Source of the DNA: an uncultured Collinsella sp.
Lineage (GTDB): Bacteria; Actinomycetota; Coriobacteriia; Coriobacteriales; Coriobacteriaceae
DNA length: 52,648 nucleotides
Assembly (NCBI GenBank): GCA_905213265.1
Contig: CAJMHR010000012.1
Location: 1 to 52,648 of the forward strand
Direction of reading: 5' to 3'
In this document: positions 40,220 through 48,052 of the stretch, piece by piece
Numbering within the stretch: the stretch's first letter is position 1
Layout: each line of letters starts with the position of its first letter
Translations under genes and position numbers: made by a program
The notes under the pieces: generated by a model
Told to the model about the DNA's origin: nothing
The model's input: the letters and a program-made list of their open reading frames with translations, nothing else
Databases searched by the model: none

Positions 40220-40350
40220 GAAGGCCGTACGGGCTAACCCCTGAAAACAATCCGCAGACCAGAAACGCCCCCGTTCGTAGCTCCGAAGGAGCAGAACGGG
40301 GGCGTTTCATTGGTCGAGGACGTTTTCAGGGGTTAGCCCGTACGGCCTTC
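40220..40350. repeat. Nested palindrome between convergent ackA and pta
   Basis: Outer arms 40220-40248 and 40322-40350 are a perfect 29-bp inverted repeat (GAAGGCCGTACGGGCTAACC.. and its complement). They enclose a second perfect 15-bp stem GAAACGCCCCCGTTC (40262-40276) / GAACGGGGGCGTTTC (40294-40308), which itself contains GCTCC-GAA-GGAGC. The inner stem alone would be a good bidirectional terminator; the outer arms are far more than a terminator needs. Confidence 0.85.
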
Positions 40351-40365
40351 GAGCGAGTGCGTGCG

Positions 40366-41346
40366 CTACTCAGCCATCTGAGCCTGGACGGCGGTGATGG
40401 CCACGACACCCACGATGTCGTCGGCAGAGCAGCCGCGCGAAAGGTCGTTAACCGGCTTGGCGATGCCCTGCAGGATGGGGCCGTAGGCGTCAGCACCGGC
40501 AAAGCGCTGGACCAGCTTGTAGCCGATGTTGCCGGCCTCGAGGTCGGGGAACACGAGCACGTTGGCCTTGCCGGCGACGGAGGAGCCGGGAGCCTTGAGC
40601 TGGGCAACGGTGGGGACGATAGCGGCGTCGAGCTGCAGGTCGCCATCGATGGCGAGCTCGGGAGCCTTCTCCTTGCAGAACTTCACGGCCTCTTGGACCT
40701 TCTTGGCGACCTCGCCGCCAGCGGAACCCATGGTGGAGTAGGAGAGCATGGCCACGTGCGGCTCAACATTGCCCATGAAGGTGGACCAGGAGTGAGCGGA
40801 GGCGATGGCGATCTCGGAGAGCTCGTCGGAGGACGGGTTGATGTTGAGGCCGCAGTCGGCGAAGATCAGCGTGCCGTCGGTGCCGAACTGCGGGGTATCG
40901 GTGCACATCACGAAGAAGGCCGAGACCAGCTTGGTGCCCGGGGCGGTCTTGAGGATCTGAAGCGCAGGGCGCAGAGTGTCGGCAGTGGAGTGGCAGGCAC
41001 CGGAGACCAGGCCGTCGGCATCGCCCATCTTGACCATCATGGTGCCAAAGTAGGTGGCGTCCATCACCTGGGCGCGAGCCTGCTCGATGGTAACGCCCTT
41101 CTTGGCGCGGAGCTCGGCAAACTTCTGCGCGTACTCCTCGTGCTTCTCGGCATTGCGCGGGTCGATGACGGTAGCTCCGGGAACGTTGATCTCGTCGGGG
41201 TTGCCCAGGATGACGATCTTTGCCAGGCCCTCCTCGATGATCTTGGTGGCCGCGACGATGGTGCGCGGATCCTCGCCCTCGGGCAGGACGATCGTCTTAA
41301 GGTCGGCCTTGGCGGCAGACTTCATACGGTTAAGGAAATCGCTCAT
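40366..41346 (-). CDS. pta: Phosphate acetyltransferase
   Basis: 326 residues; ATG at 41346 with TAAGGAG upstream. It converts acetyl-CoA and phosphate to acetyl phosphate for the two acetate kinases. Visible family features: KTIVLPEGEDPRTIVAATKI, VMDATYFGTMMVKMGDADGLVSGACHSTADTLRPALQIL, DCGLNINPSSDELSEIAIAS, MLSYSTMGSAGG and NVLVFPDLEAGNIGYKLVQRFAGADAYGPILQG. This is the short Pta without the N-terminal regulatory domain. Convergent with ackA, separated by a large palindrome. A small hairpin (41400-41423) lies in its leader. Confidence 0.95.
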   Translation of the reverse strand: MSDFLNRMKSAAKADLKTIVLPEGEDPRTIVAATKIIEEGLAKIVILGNPDEINVPGATVIDPRNAEKHEEYAQKFAELRAKKGVTIEQARAQVMDATYFGTMMVKMGDADGLVSGACHSTADTLRPALQILKTAPGTKLVSAFFVMCTDTPQFGTDGTLIFADCGLNINPSSDELSEIAIASAHSWSTFMGNVEPHVAMLSYSTMGSAGGEVAKKVQEAVKFCKEKAPELAIDGDLQLDAAIVPTVAQLKAPGSSVAGKANVLVFPDLEAGNIGYKLVQRFAGADAYGPILQGIAKPVNDLSRGCSADDIVGVVAITAVQAQMAE

Positions 41347-41399
41347 GTTACTCCTTACAAGCGTTTCACTAAGCTCCAGGCGCCCGGCTGTTCACGAGT

Positions 41400-41423
41400 A
41401 AACCCGCTGCTAGCGGGTTTACC
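41400..41423. promoter_or_regulatory. Hairpin in the pta-glf divergent region
   Basis: GTAAACCCGCT and AGCGGGTTTAC form an 11-bp inverted repeat with a 2-base centre. No T tract; it may be an operator or leader element of pta. A TATAAT for glf lies at 41493-41498. Confidence 0.45.
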
Positions 41424-41577
41424 TTACAATTATGTACGCCGCGGTGCTTGAGCTTTCCTTGTGTGGCAAGCTCATTATAGGACGCATTAGCGCTATAATC
41501 GCTCTGATAAATATGTCTCGAAGAATGTTCGAGAAAAGCCCAGCTAACGAGCCCGTGGCTTTTGACAAGGAGTATCG

Positions 41578-42780
41578 ATGCAGATTACCTCAGGCCTGCC
41601 TGAAGGCTTTAACGCCGGCGCGTACGACATGATTGTCGTCGGTGCTGGATATGCCGGTGCCGTTTGCGCCCGCCGTCTTGCCGAGACCATCGGCTATCGT
41701 GTTGCCGTTTTGGAGCGCCGTAGCCACATTGCGGGCAATGCCTATGACTGCACTGACGAGGCTGGAATCCTGATTCACGAGTACGGCCCGCATATCTATC
41801 ACACCTTTAACGAGCGCGTGCACAATTTCCTGTCGCGCTTTACCAAGTGGACGGATTATCAGCACAAGGTGCTCGCCAACATCAACGGTACCCTTATGCC
41901 CGTGCCCTTCAACCATGCGAGTCTCAAGCTCGCCTTTGGTGACGAGCGCGGCGAGGAGCTGTATCAGAAGCTCGTGGAGACCTTTGGCAAGGATGTCAAG
42001 GTGCCCATTATGGAGCTGCGTAAGAAGAACGACCCCGACTTGGCCGAGGTCGCCGATTACGTCTACGAGAACGTCTTTTTGCATTACACCATGAAGCAGT
42101 GGGGCCAGACGCCCGATCAGATCGACCCCTCGATCACCGGCCGCGTTCCCGTCTTTGTGGGCGATGACGACCGCTACTTCCCGCAGGCTCCTTTCCAGGG
42201 CATGCCGCAGGACGGCTATACCGCGCTGTTCGAGCATATGCTCGACCACGACCTGATTGACGTGTTCTGCGACGTGGACGCCCGCGATCTTTTTGAGATC
42301 GATGAGACCACCGTCAAGATCGATGGCAAGGTCTACGGCGGCGAGATTGTCTATACCGGCCCGCTCGATGAGCTGTTCAACCTCGACTTGGGTGCGTTGC
42401 CGTACCGCACGCTCGATATGAAGTTCGAGACGCTCGATATGGACCAGTTCCAGCCCGTGGGCACCGTCAACTACACCACGAGCGAGGACTACACGCGTAT
42501 CACCGAGTTCAAGAACATGACCGGTCAGGTTCTGTCCGGCAAGACCACCATCATGAAGGAGTACTCCAAGGCCTATACGCCCGGCTCGGGCGAGACGCCG
42601 TACTACGCCATTCTTGAGCCCGAGAACCGTGAGCTCTATGAGCGCTATCTTGAGCGCGTCCAGAACCTGACGAACTTCCACCCGGTGGGTCGTCTGGCCG
42701 AGTATCGTTACTACGATATGGACGCTGTGACCAATTCCGCCCTCGATCTTTCGGATGAGATTATCGCCTGCCATGCATAA
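41578..42780 (+). CDS. glf: UDP-galactopyranose mutase
   Basis: 400 residues; AAGGAG before the ATG. This FAD enzyme interconverts UDP-galactopyranose and UDP-galactofuranose. The FAD-binding MIVVGAGYAGAVCARRLAE, LERRSHIAGNAYD, HEYGPHIYHTFNERVHNFLSRF, VPFNHASLKLAFG, MKQWGQTPDQIDPSITGRVPVFVGDDDRYFPQAPFQGMPQDGYTALFEHML and YTGPLDELF regions are all typical. There is an N-terminal extension of about 15 residues. The next gene, a GT2 glycosyltransferase, overlaps by 8 bases, so the pair probably makes galactofuranose-containing cell-surface glycan. Confidence 0.95.
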   Translation: MQITSGLPEGFNAGAYDMIVVGAGYAGAVCARRLAETIGYRVAVLERRSHIAGNAYDCTDEAGILIHEYGPHIYHTFNERVHNFLSRFTKWTDYQHKVLANINGTLMPVPFNHASLKLAFGDERGEELYQKLVETFGKDVKVPIMELRKKNDPDLAEVADYVYENVFLHYTMKQWGQTPDQIDPSITGRVPVFVGDDDRYFPQAPFQGMPQDGYTALFEHMLDHDLIDVFCDVDARDLFEIDETTVKIDGKVYGGEIVYTGPLDELFNLDLGALPYRTLDMKFETLDMDQFQPVGTVNYTTSEDYTRITEFKNMTGQVLSGKTTIMKEYSKAYTPGSGETPYYAILEPENRELYERYLERVQNLTNFHPVGRLAEYRYYDMDAVTNSALDLSDEIIACHA

Positions 42781-43804
42781 AGTCATAACATTCGGTATTC
42801 CCTCGTATAACGCCGCCAAGGACATGGACCATTGCATCACCTCCATCTTGGAGGGGAGCAATTACGCTACCGATATCGAGATTATCGTGGTGGACGACGG
42901 CTCCAAGGACGAGACGGCCGATAAGGCCGATGAGTGGGAGGCACGTTATCCTGGAATCATCCGCGCGGTGCACCAGGAGAATGGCGGTCACGGTATTGCC
43001 GTCCTTTCGGGTCTGCGCGAGGCGCAGGGCACCTACTACAAGGTTGTCGACTCGGACGACTGGCTTGACGGCGCTGCCCTTTCGACCATGCTGTCGATTC
43101 TGCGTGGCTTTGAGGAGCGCGACCAGCGCGTTGACCTGTTTATCTCGAACTACGTGTACGAGAAGGTTTACGAGGGCACGCATACCGCTATTGGCTACAA
43201 ATTTGCCCTGCCGCGCAAAAAGATCTTTTCCTGGGATCAGATCGGTCATTTCCGCCTGGACCAGAACCTTCTCATGCACAGCCTGTGCTATCGCACGGAT
43301 GTGCTGCGCGAGTCCAACCTTCCCATGCCGCCGCACACGTTTTATGTGGACAACATCTACGCCTACGTGCCGCTGCCGCGTTGCAAGACCATGTACTACG
43401 CCGACATCGACCTCTACTGCTACTTTATCGGTCGCGAGGGCCAGAGCGTCAACGAGGCAACGATGGTCAAGCGTCTGGACCAGCAGTTCCGTGTTACGCG
43501 TATCATGATGGAGTCGTACCACTTGTACAGCGATGTTGGGTCGTCGCGCCTGCGTTCGTACATGATGGGCTACTTCACCATGATGATGGCGATCTGCTCG
43601 GTGCTTACCAAGCTTTCCGAGGAAGATTGCGCCGACGAGCGCCTAAAGACGCTGTGGAATGATTTGAAGGCCTATGACGAGCGCATGTATCGTCGTGCCC
43701 GCTACGGCGTGGTCGGGTTCTTCACCAATCTGCGCGGTCGTGCCGGTGACAAAACCACACTCGGCCTATACCGTCTTGCCTCAAAGATCTTCAAATTCAA
43801 CTAG
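42773..43804 (+). CDS. GT2 family glycosyltransferase
   Basis: 343 residues from the ATG at 42773, which overlaps the end of glf. GT-A fold motifs: TFGIPSYNAAKDMDHCITSIL, IEIIVVDDGSKDETADKADEW, GHGIAVLSGLREAQGTYYKVVDSDDWLDGAAL (DxD-type SDDW). The C-terminal part is helical and basic. It transfers a sugar, possibly galactofuranose given the partner gene, onto an unknown acceptor at the inner membrane face. No membrane helix is evident. Confidence 0.88.
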   Translation: MHKVITFGIPSYNAAKDMDHCITSILEGSNYATDIEIIVVDDGSKDETADKADEWEARYPGIIRAVHQENGGHGIAVLSGLREAQGTYYKVVDSDDWLDGAALSTMLSILRGFEERDQRVDLFISNYVYEKVYEGTHTAIGYKFALPRKKIFSWDQIGHFRLDQNLLMHSLCYRTDVLRESNLPMPPHTFYVDNIYAYVPLPRCKTMYYADIDLYCYFIGREGQSVNEATMVKRLDQQFRVTRIMMESYHLYSDVGSSRLRSYMMGYFTMMMAICSVLTKLSEEDCADERLKTLWNDLKAYDERMYRRARYGVVGFFTNLRGRAGDKTTLGLYRLASKIFKFN

Positions 43805-43836
43805 CTGCTGAGTAATCGCTGCTGATAGGTTGACTG

Positions 43837-43914
43837 GGCCCCTTGGCCTTTAGTTTGCTACTGCGAACAGTCCTGCTCGCGCGGAACTTGTATCAAACTA
43901 AAGGCCAAGGGGCC
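43837..43914 (+). repeat. Structured palindromic element A
   Basis: Arms GGCCCCTTGGCCTTTAGTTT+G (43837-43857) and its exact complement (43894-43914), 21 bp, around a 36-base loop. The loop contains ACAGTCCTG, CTCGC and GCGGAACT in order, which recur in element B on the opposite strand. Confidence 0.85.
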
Positions 43915-44007
43915 TCTGCTATAAGAATCGATTGTCAGTTTATTTGAATTTGAAGATCTTCGACGCGCGGGACACAGGGGCCTGGGCTGAAAAGAATCTG
44001 GTTGGTA
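43915..44007. other. Spacer between palindromic elements
   Basis: AT-richer sequence with no gene seen. TTGAATTTGAAGATCTTCGACGC here resembles the 3' end of the GT2 gene (AAGATCTTCAAATTCAA at 43786-43802) in inverted form, so it may be a rearranged copy. Confidence 0.4.
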
Positions 44008-44132
44008 GGTTGCCCGGTGGGCCTTGGTTATGTTTGTCGCGAGTTCCGCACGAGCCGAAGAGCACTTAATGTGCTCTTCGTGCGAGCCAGGACTGTAGAG
44101 CAGCAAACATAACCAAGGCCCACCGGGCAACC
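44008..44132 (-). repeat. Structured palindromic element B
   Basis: Arms 44008-44036 and 44104-44132 are a perfect 29-bp inverted repeat (GGTTGCCCGGTGGGCCTTGG.. and complement). The loop read on the minus strand has ACAGTCCTG, CTCGC and GCGGAACT as in element A, plus an extra inner hairpin GAAGAGCAC/GTGCTCTTC. It lies between the convergent GT2 and P1 peptidase genes. Confidence 0.85.
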
Positions 44133-44144
44133 GGACGAGCTAGT

Positions 44145-45146
44145 TTACTTTGCGGCGCCGGGGATGCCGTGGGAGGTTTTGGCGGTTTTGGCTCCGTTTA
44201 CGATGGCAGTTTCCAGGGCCCTTACTGCGAGCATGCCCAGCAGGTCTAGGGGAATGGCGGCGCTTGCCTGGGCGCCCAGTTTGCCGCTGGCGAGGGTGTA
44301 GATGGTGTCGCCGTCGTTGGTGGTGTGCGTGGGACGGATGGCATGTGCGTAGGCGTCTGCGGCCATCTGGGAGACCTTGGTGGCTTGTGCCTTAGTGAGT
44401 TCCACGTTGGTGACGATGCAGCTGATGGTGGTGTTGGTGCGGTCGAGCGGCATCTGCATGGATTCGGCGGCGGCAAAGGCTGCGAGTTCCATGTCGATAA
44501 TCTGGTCGCTATCGGCGGCGGCGCGCATGCCGGCGACCCACTCGCCGGTGAAGGGGTCGACCACGTTGCCGCAGGCGTTGACCGAAACCACGGCGCCTAC
44601 CTTAACGGGACCGAGCGCCACGGCGGCAGCGCCAAGGCCGGCCTTCATGCAGGTGGTGGGCCCCATGAGCTTTCCGACGGTGGCACCCGTGCCGGCACCT
44701 ACATTGCCCTGTTCGAGCGTGGTGGGGGTGTTGTCGAGTGCCTCGCGCACGGCTGCGATGCCGGCCTCAATGTCGGGGCGAACGGTGGGGTTACCAAAGG
44801 CAAGGTCGAAGATACAGCTGGAGCACACGATGGGCACCTGAGTGGGGCCGACGGGAAGACCGATACCGCGGCTCTCGAGTTCGCGGGCTACGCCGCTTGC
44901 GGCTTCGAGGCCAAAGGCCGATCCGCCCGAAAGGCAGACGGCGTGGACCTTGTCGACGGTGTTCTCGGGACGCAGCAGGTCGGTCTCGCGCGATGCGGGA
45001 GCACCGCCGCGAACGTCAACGCCGCCGGTGGCACCCTCGGGTGCCACGATTACGGTGCAACCGGTGCCGGCCTCCTCGTCCGTATAGTTGCCATAGCAAA
45101 AGCCATCGACATCGCAGACGTCAATGGCCTCGAGCAGTGTATCCAT
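44145..45146 (-). CDS. P1/S58 family peptidase (DmpA-like)
   Basis: 333 residues; ATG at 45146 with AGGAG upstream. It belongs to the self-processing P1 (DmpA, L-aminopeptidase / D-esterase) family: GYGN-like start region (GFCYGNYTDEEAGTGCTVIVAPEGATGGVDVRGGAPASRETDLL), HAVCLSGGSAFGLEAASGV, and NVGAGTGATVGKLMG near the autocleavage/nucleophile region, then KVGAVVSVNACGNVVDP. These enzymes act on N-terminal residues of small peptides or amides; this one has no signal peptide. Precise substrate unknown. Confidence 0.88.
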   Translation of the reverse strand: MDTLLEAIDVCDVDGFCYGNYTDEEAGTGCTVIVAPEGATGGVDVRGGAPASRETDLLRPENTVDKVHAVCLSGGSAFGLEAASGVARELESRGIGLPVGPTQVPIVCSSCIFDLAFGNPTVRPDIEAGIAAVREALDNTPTTLEQGNVGAGTGATVGKLMGPTTCMKAGLGAAAVALGPVKVGAVVSVNACGNVVDPFTGEWVAGMRAAADSDQIIDMELAAFAAAESMQMPLDRTNTTISCIVTNVELTKAQATKVSQMAADAYAHAIRPTHTTNDGDTIYTLASGKLGAQASAAIPLDLLGMLAVRALETAIVNGAKTAKTSHGIPGAAK

Positions 45147-45216
45147 GTTTAACTCCTATCGGTTTTCCGCCGCGCCTTGTGCCCGGTCGGGATCCGTACG
45201 GTACGCCAAAATTGTA

Positions 45217-45239
45217 GGCGCTGGGGAATACCCAGCGCC
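45217..45239 (-). terminator. Terminator after maf
   Basis: GGCGCTGGG (45217-45225) and CCCAGCGCC (45231-45239) form a perfect stem; on the minus strand ATTTT follows a few bases later. Confidence 0.7.
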
Positions 45240-45247
45240 AGATGCAA

Positions 45248-45829
45248 TTACGAGAGTTTTTGAATCGCGCGCGCGACGCGGGCGATGGGTAGGCCCACCA
45301 CGTTATAGAAGTCGCCCGAAATATCGTGCACGAGCATGCGTCCGCCTGTACCCTGAATGCCGTAGGCGCCGGCCTTGTCCATGGGCTCACCCGAGGCGAC
45401 GTAGTGCTCGATCTGCTCGTCGCTGAGCTCGTAGAACGTCACGTCGGTCACATCGACAAAGGACAGGCTTTCGGCGGCATGCGGGGCGGCCGTATCGCCT
45501 GCCTTAACGATGCAGACGCCGGTTGCGACCTGGTGCGTGCGGCCCGAAAGCTCACGGAGCATGGTGCGCGCCTCGTCCTCGGTTGCCGGCTTGCCCAGAA
45601 TCTTGCCGTCAAAGGTGACGATGGTGTCGGCCGCGACCGTCAGCTCATTGGGCTCGGCATGCTCGGCGGCAACAGCGGCGGCTTTTGCGCGTGCTAAGCG
45701 TTCAACGAGCGTAAGCGGGGCCTCGCCATCAAACGGCGTTTCGTCGATATCGGCAGGAATGATGCGAATGTCATAGTCCGCCTCGCGCATCAACTCGATG
45801 CGGCGCGGTGATTGCGAAGCCAAAATCAT
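45248..45829 (-). CDS. maf: Maf nucleotide pyrophosphatase
   Basis: 193 residues; its ATG overlaps the stop of the preceding gene (ATGA). The Maf signature ILASQSPRRIELM, ADTIVTFDGKILGKP, ELSGRTHQVATGVCIV, and GEPMDKAGAYGIQGTGG are all present. It hydrolyses non-canonical or modified nucleoside triphosphates and is linked to septum control in Bacillus. Second gene of a two-gene unit. Confidence 0.93.
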   Translation of the reverse strand: MILASQSPRRIELMREADYDIRIIPADIDETPFDGEAPLTLVERLARAKAAAVAAEHAEPNELTVAADTIVTFDGKILGKPATEDEARTMLRELSGRTHQVATGVCIVKAGDTAAPHAAESLSFVDVTDVTFYELSDEQIEHYVASGEPMDKAGAYGIQGTGGRMLVHDISGDFYNVVGLPIARVARAIQKLS

Positions 45830-46368
45830 AGTTGAATGCCCTCGGCGACTTTCTCGACGGCCTTGTCGCCGGCGAGCGTGCGCAGCAGCTCAAGCGCAAA
45901 AGGGAGCGACTGGGCCATGCCGCTGGCGGTGATGATATTGCCGTCTTGCGTGACCTTCTCGTCGGTATAAGCACCCTCGGGGAAGCTCTTCTCAAAGCCG
46001 GGGAAGCATGTGGCGCGGTGTCCCTCGAGTAGACCAAGCTCGCCCAGGATAAACGGGGCGGCGCAGATGGCGGCAACGTGCTTGGTCGCGGCGAACTCGC
46101 AGACCACGTCGCAGACGCGCTGATCTGCGCGCAGGTTGGTGGCACCGGCCAGGCCGCCGGGTAGCACGACGCAGTCGTACTCGTCAAAGTTGATCTCATC
46201 AAAGAGCGCATCGCAGGTCACGGGGATCTGCAGCGAGCTTACGACCTCTCGCGTGGGCATGATCGAGACGAGCGTGGCGCGCACGCCGCCGCGACGCATG
46301 ACATCGACCATGGTCAAGCATTCAATAGTTTCAAAGCCATCGGCGGCGAGAACGGCAACGCTGGGCAT
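45826..46368 (-). CDS. DJ-1/PfpI family protein
   Basis: 180 residues from the ATG at 46368 (AAAGGA upstream); the longer frame to 46392 includes the ribosome site. The ThiJ/YajL type is shown by VAVLAADGFETIECLTMVDVMRRGG, CVVLPGGLAGATNLRAD and the nucleophile elbow AAICAAPFILGELGLLEG with the conserved Cys and upstream Glu (FETIE). Members include glyoxalase/chaperone-like stress proteins. Translationally coupled to maf. Confidence 0.9.
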   Translation of the reverse strand: MPSVAVLAADGFETIECLTMVDVMRRGGVRATLVSIMPTREVVSSLQIPVTCDALFDEINFDEYDCVVLPGGLAGATNLRADQRVCDVVCEFAATKHVAAICAAPFILGELGLLEGHRATCFPGFEKSFPEGAYTDEKVTQDGNIITASGMAQSLPFALELLRTLAGDKAVEKVAEGIQL

Positions 46369-46502
46369 GAGGTTTCCTTTCATAGGCGGCATACAATTAG
46401 CCGTCTTATACCCCGAAGACCTCCGCTTGCCACGCTCGATTTCCCAATGTTTAAAATAGCCCCGTCCGAATTAGCTACCCTCACCCATCCTCAACAATCT
46501 CA

Positions 46503-46628
46503 ATCTGTAACATCTAGACCCACTTTTTACCCCTAACTGTTACAGATCAAGACAAACGGAAACCGCCCCGACAAAACGTCTAAATCTGTAACATCTACGG
46601 ACCAAAACCGGGTCTTACTGTTACAGAT
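46503..46628. repeat. Two tandem TGTAACA palindromes
   Basis: Copy 1: ATCTGTAACA (46503-46512) and TGTTACAGAT (46538-46547). Copy 2: ATCTGTAACA (46584-46593) and TGTTACAGAT (46619-46628). The copies also share the sequence just inside and outside the arms (CATCTA.. and ..AGACA). They lie 81 bases apart in non-coding DNA. Confidence 0.7.
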
Positions 46629-46717
46629 CGAGACAGTCCCCAACAGCACCGCCCCGTTCGGGGAACGACCGCCACAGGTACGGCGGGCAGAGGCTCACTT
46701 TTTTCCTCGGTTTTTTC
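46629..46717. other. Intergenic sequence before the beta-glucoside cluster
   Basis: GC-rich sequence with a small CCCCGTTCGGGG hairpin (46651-46662) and T-rich runs; no gene seen. Confidence 0.4.
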
Positions 46718-46747
46718 TTGACGGAATCTCACCTGTTGTAGTACTTT
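46718..46747 (+). promoter_or_regulatory. Candidate promoter of the EamA/bgl leader
   Basis: TTGACG (46718-46723), an 18-base spacer and TACTTT (46742-46747). Confidence 0.5.
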
Positions 46748-46796
46748 GTCCCAGTCTAAAAACGCGTGGACTTTTCTGGGCGCTAGCCACCTTTTT

Positions 46797-46832
46797 GCCA
46801 CGCAACCGAGCAGTCGGTTGCGTGGCTTTTTT
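46797..46832 (+). terminator. Leader terminator before the EamA/bgl cluster
   Basis: GCCACGCAACCGA (46797-46809) and TCGGTTGCGTGGC (46814-46826) form a perfect 13-bp stem followed by six T, about 50 bases after a promoter and 118 bases before the first gene. GCGTGG at 46764-46769 could instead pair with CCACGC in the left arm. Confidence 0.85.
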
Positions 46833-46949
46833 CGTCTTGGCAGCAGGTACCACATGCACCGCCAGAAGACCGCACGAGCCCACCTTCCGACTGCAGGGAA
46901 CAGACGCACGAGACGTGCATCTGCAAGACAGCAGACGGAAGGGAGCCTA

Positions 46950-47930
46950 ATGGCAGGAACAAACACAATCAAGCAACAGGCCGCCGGGGCAGGAGCCACG
47001 GGCGCGGGACAGGCCAAGGCGGCGCTCCAGGTCTTTGCGGGCGGCGCCTGCTACGGCGCGATGGCCACGACCTACAAGCTCGCCTACGCCGCGGGCTTCA
47101 CCTCGGCACAGGTGGTGGCGAGCCAGGCGTGGTTCGGCTGCCTCTTCTTCGCCCTCGCCACGCTCGCAGGGCACGCACTCGGGCACCGCTGGCAGCGCGT
47201 GGGCTGGAAGCTCGCCCTCAAGCTCATGGGCCTGGGAGCCCTCACCTGCCTCACCTCAATCCTCTACTGCTACGCCATGAGCGTGCTGCCCGCCCCGGTG
47301 GCGCTCACGCTCCTCTTCCAGTTCACGTGGCTGGGGCTCGTGTGGCAGACCGTCATGACGCGCCGGCCGCCGAGGCTCCTCCAAGTGGCCTCCGCCCTGG
47401 TCATCGTCTTCGGAACGGTGTTCGCCAGCGGCGTCTACAAGACCGGCATCACCGGGTACGACCCCGTGGCCCTGCTCTGCGCGCTGGGGGCGGCCGTGTC
47501 TTGCTCCCTCTTTGTCACCCTCTCCGGCAAGGTCGAGGCCCCCTGCTCGTCCGAGCAGCGTGGCGTCATCGTGTGCGCGGGCTCCGTGATCATGTCGCTC
47601 ACGGTATGCCCGGACTACGTCGTCTCGGGCGTCCTCGCCCAGGGCATCCTGCCCTTTGCCGTCATCGCTGGCTTCTTTGGCATGCTCTGCCCGGTCCTGC
47701 TCTTCGGCATGGGCTCTCCGCACCTGCCCGCAGGCCTCTCCACTGTCATGGCCGCCGCGGAACTCCCCGCCGGCCTGCTCATCGCCATGATCGTCCTCGG
47801 CGAGCCGCTCGGCGTCGTCGAGTGGCTGGGCGTCGCCATCATCCTCGCCGGCGTGTGCCTGGCACAGGTCCCCTCCCTGTTTGGAGGCCGGGAGGCACGT
47901 CGCGCCGCTGCAGGACAAGCCGTCAGCTAG
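46950..47930 (+). CDS. EamA/DMT family transporter
   Basis: 326 residues from the ATG at 46950 with AAGGGAG upstream; the longer frame from 46746 runs through a terminator. Ten hydrophobic helices in two EamA repeats are visible, e.g. YGAMATTYKLAYAAGFTSAQVVASQAWFGCLFF in the first half and LLIAMIVLGEPLGVVEWLGVAIILAGVCLAQ in the second. Substrate is unknown; the family moves metabolites or amino acids. It is 122 bases upstream of a 6-phospho-beta-glucosidase and PTS permease, probably the same transcript. GC is higher than most of the window. Confidence 0.82.
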   Translation: MAGTNTIKQQAAGAGATGAGQAKAALQVFAGGACYGAMATTYKLAYAAGFTSAQVVASQAWFGCLFFALATLAGHALGHRWQRVGWKLALKLMGLGALTCLTSILYCYAMSVLPAPVALTLLFQFTWLGLVWQTVMTRRPPRLLQVASALVIVFGTVFASGVYKTGITGYDPVALLCALGAAVSCSLFVTLSGKVEAPCSSEQRGVIVCAGSVIMSLTVCPDYVVSGVLAQGILPFAVIAGFFGMLCPVLLFGMGSPHLPAGLSTVMAAAELPAGLLIAMIVLGEPLGVVEWLGVAIILAGVCLAQVPSLFGGREARRAAAGQAVS

Positions 47931-48052
47931 TCACCCCTTCACAGACGGCCCGCGCGCATCAGGGAAAGGGCCACGGGCCCGGCGCGCGAGGCCGCAAGGA
48001 CGTTATAAAGCGTCCCCCGCAGAGATGGGGGCGCCAGAGAGAAGGAGGCACC

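Noticed and set aside
46942..46950. Riboswitch or RAT antiterminator site in the EamA leader
   Set aside because: No known aptamer blocks or RAT consensus could be matched; only the hairpin and terminator are supported.
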